A DNA stretch of 7,919 bases. Origin: an uncultured Gammaproteobacteria bacterium. GTDB taxonomy: Bacteria; Pseudomonadota; Gammaproteobacteria; CAIUAS01. The DNA lies in the NCBI GenBank assembly GCA_903897205.1, contig CAIUAS010000128.1:1-7919 (forward strand). Direction: 5' to 3'. Positions 1 to 5,468 of the stretch are shown here, one piece after another (the first letter of the stretch is position 1; every line of letters begins with the position of its first letter). Under the pieces are notes generated by a model. It saw only the letters and a program-made list of their open reading frames with translations. It had not been told where the DNA came from and did not search any database. The translations under genes were made by a program, and so were the position numbers.

Positions 1-205
1 CAACAGAATTTATAAGCTAGCTTCAATAATGGAGAATGCTGAAATAGTGGCGCCACTACTTTTTTCTCTTCTTCTGTCATGAATTCTTTTTTATGGAACA
101 AGAATGCAATCGCCGGTTTTAAAGCACGATATTCTTCTGCTGGTAATAGCTCCTTTAGACGTTAGTATAATGTTTCTTTTTAGCGCTAACAACGCAAACT
201 CTTAA
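1..205 (-). pseudogene. Transposase remnant, possibly ISL3-like, frameshifted and truncated by the window edge
   Basis: On the minus strand, 161 down to 3 is open for 53 codons. It encodes a charged helical segment with the pattern RALKPAIAFLF, then MTEEEKKVVAPLF, then HSPLLKLAYKF. That order (a basic Leu-Lys segment, an acidic TEEE segment, then SPxLxxAY) resembles the C-terminal half of ISL3-type DDE transposases. Directly upstream in this frame is a TAA stop (162-164). The sequence KKKHYTNV can be read in a neighbouring frame at 158-181, so a frameshift probably separates the two parts. No start codon, ribosome binding site or terminal inverted repeat is visible, and the remainder lies outside the window. 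The family assignment is from pattern memory only. The reading as a decayed mobile-element gene is more secure than the ISL3 label. Confidence 0.45.
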
Positions 206-211
206 AGAGCC

Positions 212-477
212 AAAACTTTTGCTTGAATTTCCTACTTCGCTTCCGCTAAACTCGTGGCCCCGAGTATTGCCAAATCCTAACAATTAAGTCTTATTTCTGT
301 CGGAACCTTAAATCATGTCTGCAACTATTAGATACCGGATCCTGTGATGGCCAAACCAACCACTTCATTACGCGCCTGGTTAGTTTGTTTATCTGCTTCC
401 TTAATTTTTCTTTTACGAATTTATCCAGATGGGGATGTTTAACTCCATTAGTGCGCAATTAATGCATGATTAATGCC
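212..477 (+). pseudogene. Decayed 5' fragment of an MFS transporter gene with its upstream region
   Basis: This stretch is a near-identical direct copy of 5195-5468, covering 103 bases before the start codon and about the first 57 codons of the intact MFS gene at 5298-6599. Relative to that gene I see substitutions near 257 (G for A) and 359 (A for G), loss of one base after 331, gain of one A near 407, and loss of eight bases after 470 (equivalent to 5454-5461). The first deletion shifts the frame at codon 6, so translation from the ATG at 315 would stop at TGA 345-347 after ten codons. Similarity stops abruptly after 477. The rest of the gene is absent here. The low number of substitutions indicates a recent duplication. 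Confidence 0.9.
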
Positions 478-670
478 TTGTAAAAATAACCTTTGTTGAA
501 CAGCCCAGTAAGCTAAGCTATACTGATGCCGAATTTAGCCACTTAAAATTAGATGAAGCCCCCTTTTAATCTCAAATTTTTAGCGCAGGCTTAAATTATA
601 ATAGTGCTTGGCTTTTCTTCTCCTTTCTTATCTTACCAAACGTTTTTATAGACGACACAAGAGATATTAA
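478..670. other. Relic or non-coding stretch before the AdoHcyase-like gene
   Basis: There is no intact gene here. One plus-strand frame (474-569) is open for 31 codons to a TAA and reads like a protein tail containing VEQPSKLSYTDAEF and ending LDEAPF. It has no start codon or ribosome binding site and begins directly after an in-frame stop at 471-473. It could be the C-terminal scar of a lost gene, but I do not recognise it and it is short enough to be chance. The remainder (570-670) is AT-rich leader for the following gene. Confidence 0.35.
597..602 (+). promoter_or_regulatory. Candidate -10 box for the AdoHcyase-like gene
   Basis: A perfect TATAAT lies at 597-602, about 68 bases before the start codon at 671. 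No good -35 hexamer is present at 16-18 bases upstream. The region is AT-rich, so a chance match is possible. If it is used, the leader would be about 60 bases. Confidence 0.3.
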
Positions 671-2065
671 ATGGTAAGGAAGCTTGCTAAAATTCCCCAT
701 TTTTTAGGGGATGTAACGCATTGGTCAACACAAATCACTGAGTACTTAACAATGCCATCATTAAAAATGCAGGTTATAAATTCGATAAGGGAGTTAACGA
801 AAAATGACAAGGAAATTTTTAAAAATTCAATTTTTGTTTGTGTGCAGCATTTGCTTTACACATCTGTCGATTTATTTAATGCGCTTATTTATTTAGGTGC
901 GCAGCCCAATAATATTTTCTTGCTAGGCAAACTATATTCCAACAACCAGGATGTTTTTAATATCTTAAGCCAAAAAGGTTTGAACCTTATACAGAGTTTA
1001 CCCCAAACAAAGTTTGGATATTTTCAAGAGAGCTTTGAAAATGATATTTTGCGGTTATGGTCAAAGGTGCTAGAGCATTTAAAATATAGAAATATAGAGA
1101 AAGTTATTATTTTAGATGATGGCGGTTTTTGTTTGAAAGATGCCCCTTCTCAAATTCTTAATGACTATCCGGTAATGGGTATTGAGCAAACGAGTTCTGG
1201 GCTTGTTAAGATCGGGAAAAATAAATTGGCATTCCCCCTCATTGAGGTTGCTTCTAGCGCCGCTAAACAGCACGTAGAATCACCTATGATAGCAAAATCT
1301 GTAGAGGAAAAGCTGGTTGATAAATTACCTCTACATGGCACACGCCTAACATGTGGTGTAGTTGGTTTAGGCGTTATTGGTAAAGCTGCCACTGAGAAAC
1401 TTCTAAATTTGGGGCATACCGTTTACACCTATGACCGACATTCAGAGAAAAACATTGCTCTTCCTGGCGCTCATAAAGTTAATAACGTTAGTGAAATTTT
1501 AACATTATCTGATTATATATTTGGCTGCGCGGGTGAAGATATTTTGAAGAATTTAAACATTAGAGATATGATTAAAAGTAATAAATTTTTTATTAGTTGT
1601 TCGTCTCAAGATAAAGAATTTCGCTCTTTATTGCTAGAGTGTTCCACCATTGATTCTAATGATGTTGTAGATCCGCTTTCGATAGCCGAGCTTAAATTAT
1701 CAGATACTATTACTTTAAAAATTCTCAGAGGTGGATTTCCAATCAATTTAGATAATACGGGCTACGCCGTTAAGCCTAATGATATTCAAATGACAAGGGG
1801 ACTTTTACTAGCGGCACTTATTCAGGCTGCTTTACTCACGAATCATCGCCCTCAAGGCATTCCTAAGCATATTATGCTATGCCCTTTATTTCAGAATTTT
1901 GTAGTTAACGAATGGCGGCCTTTTGGTTCTAGTTATGCAGTTGATAACCCTATTATTAATAACTTTTCTAACCTTGATTGGATTAAGCAAAACTCTGGCG
2001 GAGAAGCCTTTGGGCAAGCTTATACAGCTCACTTGTTTAATAAGGCTTTTTGCGTGACACAGTAA
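671..2065 (+). CDS. Divergent S-adenosylhomocysteine-hydrolase-like NAD-binding protein
   Basis: A 464-residue protein with the two-domain layout of S-adenosyl-L-homocysteine hydrolase, the cytosolic NAD-dependent enzyme that splits the by-product of SAM-dependent methylation. Residues 50-180 match the substrate domain: VQHLL around H60 (like CLHMT), DDGG at 149-152, and EQTSSG at 172-177 (like EETTTG). Residues 228-330 form a Rossmann NAD domain with GLGVIG at 232-237. By hand alignment the catalytic Lys is kept (K199) and the Asp falls in DDGG. However, the catalytic Glu becomes Q173, the Asp/Asn pair becomes E203/S204, the active-site Cys becomes A208, and the NAD-domain His of NIGHFD becomes S312. 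The usual C-terminal Lys-Tyr tail is absent. True hydrolase activity is therefore doubtful; a redox role or binding of a related nucleoside is possible. The start is fixed by an in-frame TAA directly before ATG 671, with a modest AAGAG ribosome site at 659-663. Confidence 0.75.
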   Translation: MVRKLAKIPHFLGDVTHWSTQITEYLTMPSLKMQVINSIRELTKNDKEIFKNSIFVCVQHLLYTSVDLFNALIYLGAQPNNIFLLGKLYSNNQDVFNILSQKGLNLIQSLPQTKFGYFQESFENDILRLWSKVLEHLKYRNIEKVIILDDGGFCLKDAPSQILNDYPVMGIEQTSSGLVKIGKNKLAFPLIEVASSAAKQHVESPMIAKSVEEKLVDKLPLHGTRLTCGVVGLGVIGKAATEKLLNLGHTVYTYDRHSEKNIALPGAHKVNNVSEILTLSDYIFGCAGEDILKNLNIRDMIKSNKFFISCSSQDKEFRSLLLECSTIDSNDVVDPLSIAELKLSDTITLKILRGGFPINLDNTGYAVKPNDIQMTRGLLLAALIQAALLTNHRPQGIPKHIMLCPLFQNFVVNEWRPFGSSYAVDNPIINNFSNLDWIKQNSGGEAFGQAYTAHLFNKAFCVTQ

Positions 2066-2100
2066 AAAAGTGATCCCATAGAAAAAATGCCTTTTTTACT
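2061..2100. terminator. Possible bidirectional terminator between convergent genes
   Basis: 2061-2070 (AGTAAAAAAG) is perfectly complementary to 2091-2100 (CTTTTTTACT), giving a 10-bp stem with a 20-base loop. It sits at the end of the AdoHcyase-like gene, whose stop codon it overlaps, and before the end of the opposing gene at 2135. The A and T runs would supply a U tract in either direction. The stem is very AT-rich, so terminator strength is doubtful. Confidence 0.35.
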
Positions 2101-2134
2101 TGTTGCACATAACTAAACCCTTATTTGTATTGAT

Positions 2135-3490
2135 TCATCTCTCAACAGAAATTCTAATACAACCACTTAGAAAAGGCGCCGTGGCACAAAACTCTCGTTC
2201 AGAGTAGCAAGTTTTGTCTTTTAATAAAGCAGGGTCGGCTAGTGGCATGTCTTTGGCAGGTTGAATTTCATTAAAAATATCAGGGCCATTGTGAAAAAAC
2301 TCAAACTGCCTTTTGTGCAGTAAATTATAAATGTTAGGCAAATTAACGCGGCCCGTTTTAATTGCTGTATAAAGCGTCTCAAACAATAATTTAATTTCAC
2401 GCTCACTTGAAATAATATCTGAGCCAACCTTAAGGTAAGGCAGTCCTTCTTGCAGGACTGGGTACGATAAAGAATAATATACTGGTCGTATTTCCTGGCC
2501 TACCATGAGAATATGAGGATGAAAAATAGTTGGCAAATAATTTTTTAATCCATAAATATCAATATAAACATTTTGTAAAAGCTTGATAGGCGCTACAATT
2601 TCACTAGTATCTGCTGGGCAAAAAGCTGGTTGCAGTCCAGCAGCAATCGCAACCAAGTGTTTTACTGTATCCAGAATATAAGGTCTTGGCCGTAACCCAC
2701 GGGCGCCTATAGCGTAAACAAATTTTTGCCACGTTAAACTAAAGGCAATATCATCACGATTATAATGTGTTTGAATATTACTTTCTCTAAAAAGATAATT
2801 ATAAAAAGTTGCCCACTTCGGGTCTGAGCAAGGCTGAGTAAACCAGCTATCAGTAAAAAATAAAATCTCACTTTGCCAGTCATTAATATGAGAAGGATGA
2901 TTGCTAATTAATGTAAATATTTCATAATGATCGCTTAGCGAACGTGGCGGATTCAATGAAATATTAAGCTCTTTTTTAAATTGATTATATCCTGCTTTAT
3001 CTGCTATTTTTGGCAGCATGAAGAGCGAACGCGCTCCACTGGATACTGACCAGATAGGATTAATATTTAATCCACATAATAAACTCGTCACCTCAAACAA
3101 ACCAAAAAACCACCCAGGTGAAATGACTTTTAGCGGAACGACCTGTTCTTCTGTCTTTACAAATATTTCCGTTGCTTTATTAAGCGGTAAAGAAAGCGGA
3201 ATAGGTGAATAAAGCAATTTCTTTTTAAGACTGTCATTAATAGCGGCTGAGTGTATTGGAATTGATCTGCCCGATTTATGAGGTAAATGGAGCATGGCTT
3301 CCTCAATAATTTTTGCGCCAAAAGGATAGATTGCTTTAACAAGGGTAAGCTTCTTACCAGGGTTAAGCAGTTCTATTGTTTTAAATAGTTCTGAATTAAC
3401 ATGGCGGATACTTTCTTTCGCCTCTTCCCAAGTTAATTCCTGAATATTGAAAGCCCCTTCATCGGTAACTTGCATATTGATCAAATCCAT
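2135..3490 (-). CDS. Uncharacterised 451-residue protein of a Legionella-like family
   Basis: I cannot assign a function. The protein has no signal peptide, no clear membrane helix and no nucleotide-binding motif that I can see, so it is probably cytosolic. Conspicuous segments likely to mark the family are YPFGAKI (residues 55-61), IWSVSSGARSLFMLPKI (146-162), the Trp/Phe-rich WQSEILFFTDSWF (205-217), RPRPYILDTVKHL (267-279), YGLKNYLPTIFHP (313-325), RPVYYSLSYP (335-344) and a C-terminal FLSGCIRI (440-447). I associate this pattern with hypothetical proteins of Legionella and relatives; that is recollection, not a search. Start: an in-frame TGA lies nine bases upstream, so ATG 3490 is the earliest possible. 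The ribosome site is poor, and Met6 (ATG 3475) is an alternative. It lies 128 bases downstream of the HisKA-only gene on the same strand and could be co-transcribed with it. It converges on the AdoHcyase-like gene. Confidence 0.75.
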   Translation of the reverse strand: MDLINMQVTDEGAFNIQELTWEEAKESIRHVNSELFKTIELLNPGKKLTLVKAIYPFGAKIIEEAMLHLPHKSGRSIPIHSAAINDSLKKKLLYSPIPLSLPLNKATEIFVKTEEQVVPLKVISPGWFFGLFEVTSLLCGLNINPIWSVSSGARSLFMLPKIADKAGYNQFKKELNISLNPPRSLSDHYEIFTLISNHPSHINDWQSEILFFTDSWFTQPCSDPKWATFYNYLFRESNIQTHYNRDDIAFSLTWQKFVYAIGARGLRPRPYILDTVKHLVAIAAGLQPAFCPADTSEIVAPIKLLQNVYIDIYGLKNYLPTIFHPHILMVGQEIRPVYYSLSYPVLQEGLPYLKVGSDIISSEREIKLLFETLYTAIKTGRVNLPNIYNLLHKRQFEFFHNGPDIFNEIQPAKDMPLADPALLKDKTCYSEREFCATAPFLSGCIRISVER

Positions 3491-3618
3491 AAGTTGTCAG
3501 CTTAAAAAGTTGTAAGATTGACTCAAACAAACTTTTACCTAAAAAAATCTAACTGGGCATGCTATTGTTTCCTTGCGTGTCAGACGCTATTGCGAGGATA
3601 ACTATAACAGGCTTTAGA

Positions 3619-3858
3619 CTAAATTTCGCTTTTCACCGGATTTTTAATAAAGAAGCTGTATAGCTTCTCTTCTAAAGAAAGCAGATGATTAGCTGAGTGT
3701 ATGAGATCTTTTAGGTATTCTCTTTGCTGCTGATTGAGAGGGGTTTCGCTGAGTAAGTGCGCCATTCCTAAGATTCCTGTTAAAGGAGTACGTAATTCAT
3801 GGCTAATTTGAGATCTTGCTGTTGGCTGGTAACTACCGATGTTATTAGTATTAGTCAT
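3619..3858 (-). CDS. Stand-alone HisKA (histidine kinase dimerisation/phosphoacceptor) domain protein
   Basis: A 79-residue protein whose residues 14-62 form a textbook HisKA helical hairpin. The H-box SHELRTPLTGILGMAHLL places the phosphoacceptor His at position 20, followed by the second helix QQREYLKDLIHSANHLLSL. There is no sensor region and no HATPase catalytic domain (no N, G1 or G2 boxes) before the stop at 3619. The usual IINDILDFSK continuation is replaced by EEKLYSFFIKNPVKSEI. The start is well supported by AAAGGAG on the minus strand (about 3867-3873) eight bases upstream, with an in-frame TAG 13 codons before the ATG. A good ribosome site argues for an expressed product, perhaps a phosphotransfer protein or one that binds and blocks a full kinase. 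The alternative is a truncated remnant of a hybrid sensor kinase that kept a translatable piece. It shares a divergent intergenic region with the methyltransferase. Confidence 0.7.
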   Translation of the reverse strand: MTNTNNIGSYQPTARSQISHELRTPLTGILGMAHLLSETPLNQQQREYLKDLIHSANHLLSLEEKLYSFFIKNPVKSEI

Positions 3859-4055
3859 TTTCCATTCTCCTTTAAAACTAGGGACTAATTTTGACGACTA
3901 ATTATTAAATTAAACGGCAGATACTTAAAGGTTACATATTAAACCATAAATTATACTAGTAGATTTAACCAGCTAATTCAGTCCATAAAATCCATGAGCC
4001 AAATAGGTCTCTTTTAGGTATAATGTAATATTTTTAGGCTTATTGAGTCATAACA
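3859..4055. promoter_or_regulatory. Divergent intergenic region with candidate promoters for both strands
   Basis: This 197-base AT-rich gap separates divergent genes. A plus-strand TATAAT at 4019-4024 lies 31 bases before the methyltransferase start. A minus-strand TATAAT at 3955-3950 lies about 92 bases before the HisKA-only gene start. Neither has a convincing -35 hexamer. No clear operator palindrome is visible. Confidence 0.35.
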
Positions 4056-5090
4056 ATGCCTGTTAGCAACATTTTTAGCTTGGCAAAGCGTTTTAATCTC
4101 TCAGGGTTGAATTCCCCGCCGCTTGCGGCGTTAAAAGAGAATCCTCCCCTAAGCATAATACCCCGTCCGCTTGCGACTGGGTTGTTTATTGTCAAAAATA
4201 ATATTCCTTCTTTTATCCAGAACAAGTCAGCTTTAAGGAATACCCTTAAACATTTAGAGGTTTACAGATCAGGGCAGTATTTACACGATCATTTTACCCA
4301 TTGGTTAAGTGATTATGCAAAATCTGAACCAGCTCCCTTGCAAAGCTATTTTTCTGGCAATTTAGAGTTGAATGCGGTTTGCCAGGATTTTATAAAATTC
4401 TGCTTTTATAAAAATATTTTTTTAGATAAGGAAAAAACACTTCAATCATTTGAGCAGCATAATAGAATTTCTGATGATGCATTCAAAAAGGAATTAGCTA
4501 CGTTAAAAAAAGAAAAAATTAACCTCTTGGGATTTGGCTTAGGCGATGGCTATTATGAGAAAAGTATTGCCGATTATTTAGTTAAACAAGGATTAGCCCA
4601 GTCCGTTAAAATATATGGTTTTGATCCTTTTGCAGAAAAAATGGAAGACATTCAACTGTTAACTAAGGAAATGATCGTTGCCTCAAATAAACCTGTATTT
4701 GATGTCATTATTGCGCGCTGGGTCTTGCATCATGTTGATTTAAAAGATCGCTGGCTGGATTTTATAAATTGTATCAATGCTTCTGCGCCAGATTCACTGG
4801 TTCTTATTGTAGAGCATGGTTTATTGCAAAATAATAGATCATTGCCTGATAAAAAACTTTATCAGCTGTTGAATGCAACTTTTGACGTAGTTGCCAATAT
4901 AGGAATAAGACCTCATTGGTTTACAAGCACAATGCCTGATATTGGTGCTAATTTCTTTATCCATTACTTAGAGCCTGAGGATTTATTACATATTAAAAAT
5001 AAGGCGTCTATTCAGTTGACCCAAAATATTTTTGAAGTGGGGCCTAATTTCCCTAATCAAACTATCTGTTGTATGCGACCAAAACTTTAA
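4056..5090 (+). CDS. Class I SAM-dependent methyltransferase
   Basis: A 344-residue protein with a Rossmann methyltransferase domain from about residue 154 to 260. Motif I is INLLGFGLGDGYYEKSI (155-171) with the glycine-rich SAM loop. IYGFDP (186-191) ends strand 2 with the acidic residue expected to contact the SAM ribose. FDVIIARWVLHHV (215-227) is the motif IV/V region typical of small-molecule methyltransferases. DSLVLIVEHG (246-255) is the following strand. The first 150 residues and last 80 are unrecognised and probably make up the substrate lid, so the methyl acceptor cannot be named. The start at ATG 4056 is limited by an in-frame TGA at 4044-4046, with a weak TTGAG ribosome site. Codons 20-42 run through two REP-like palindromes, so the N-terminal end may be inserted sequence. 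The next Met is residue 196, inside the domain, so any later start would need a non-ATG codon such as TTG 4182. Confidence 0.8.
   Translation: MPVSNIFSLAKRFNLSGLNSPPLAALKENPPLSIIPRPLATGLFIVKNNIPSFIQNKSALRNTLKHLEVYRSGQYLHDHFTHWLSDYAKSEPAPLQSYFSGNLELNAVCQDFIKFCFYKNIFLDKEKTLQSFEQHNRISDDAFKKELATLKKEKINLLGFGLGDGYYEKSIADYLVKQGLAQSVKIYGFDPFAEKMEDIQLLTKEMIVASNKPVFDVIIARWVLHHVDLKDRWLDFINCINASAPDSLVLIVEHGLLQNNRSLPDKKLYQLLNATFDVVANIGIRPHWFTSTMPDIGANFFIHYLEPEDLLHIKNKASIQLTQNIFEVGPNFPNQTICCMRPKL
4117..4177. repeat. Pair of GC-rich REP-like palindromes inside the methyltransferase 5' coding region
   Basis: 4117-4130 is a perfect palindrome, CGCCG-CTTG-CGGCG. 4165-4177 is a related imperfect one, GTCCGCTTGCGAC. 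Both contain CCGCTTGCG and are preceded by CCCC, in a strongly AT-rich gene. The outer bases TTTTAA (4091-4096) and TTAAAA (4131-4136) can extend the first hairpin. The pattern resembles paired REP elements of the kind mobilised by REP-associated tyrosine transposases. That identification is inference, and no transposase is present here. Confidence 0.5.
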
Positions 5091-5194
5091 GCTTTGTCAA
5101 AAACAATAAGTAATTTTGCGATTTCTATTAAGTTTTTTAGAACGCTCGAGCTTATCCAGTTTCCAAACGACCAAGTCATCCTCTTGGCGGGCAA
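5091..5194. other. Intergenic gap between the methyltransferase and the direct repeat
   Basis: About 100 bases with no gene. I see a T-rich run (5130-5140), a short palindrome GCTCGAGC, and a weak CCAAG/CTTGG pair (5171-5175 with 5183-5187). There is no convincing rho-independent terminator for the methyltransferase. Confidence 0.4.
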
Positions 5195-5468
5195 AAAACT
5201 TTTGCTTGAATTTCCTACTTCGCTTCCGCTAAACTCGTGACCCCGAGTATTGCCAAATCCTAACAATTAAGTCTTATTTCTGTCGGAACCTTAAATCATG
5301 TCTGCAACTATTAGCATACCGGATCCTGTGATGGCCAAACCAGCCACTTCATTACGCGCCTGGTTAGTTTGTTTATCTGCTTCCTTATTTTTCTTTTACG
5401 AATTTATCCAGATGGGGATGTTTAACTCCATTAGTGCGCAATTAATGCATGATTTTGGTATTAATGCC
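5195..5468 (+). repeat. Right-hand copy of the direct repeat (intact promoter and 5' end of MFS gene)
   Basis: Direct repeat partner of 212-477. The two copies start 4983 bases apart and differ by about two substitutions and three small indels over roughly 270 bases. The sequences flanking the repeats differ on both sides. This copy carries the functional start of the MFS gene at 5298. A short self-complementary stretch, GCAAAA-aac-TTTTGC (5191-5205), sits across the left boundary of this copy. Confidence 0.9.
5206..5248 (+). promoter_or_regulatory. Candidate promoter and small hairpin upstream of the first MFS gene
   Basis: TTGAAT at 5206-5211 and TAAACT at 5230-5235, with an 18-base spacer, are weak -35 and -10 matches. 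Overlapping the -10, ACTCG (5233-5237) and CGAGT (5244-5248) form a 5-bp stem around a six-base loop. In the decayed copy at 212-477 the stem is unchanged and the one substitution in this part falls in the loop. The assignment is tentative. Confidence 0.3.

Noticed and set aside
315..347. Short ORF starting at the duplicated MFS start codon
   Set aside because: It is the frameshifted pseudogene copy. It stops after ten codons and cannot encode a transporter.
1165..1392. Minus-strand 75-codon open frame
   Set aside because: It lies wholly inside the AdoHcyase-like gene, has no recognisable domain, and reads as an antisense shadow.
671..2065. Calling this gene ahcY
   Set aside because: Several catalytic and NAD-contact residues are replaced and the C-terminal tail is missing, so the housekeeping symbol is not justified.
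3575..3600. TTGCGTGTC...ATTGCGAGG sequence resembling dispersed bacterial palindromic repeats
   Set aside because: Only a loose resemblance. There is no second copy in the window and no good stem, so not reported as a repeat.
4040..4225. Minus-strand 61-codon open frame with Gly/Ala-rich sequence
   Set aside because: Its sequence comes from the antisense of the two REP-like palindromes at the methyltransferase start. It has no domain or independent support.
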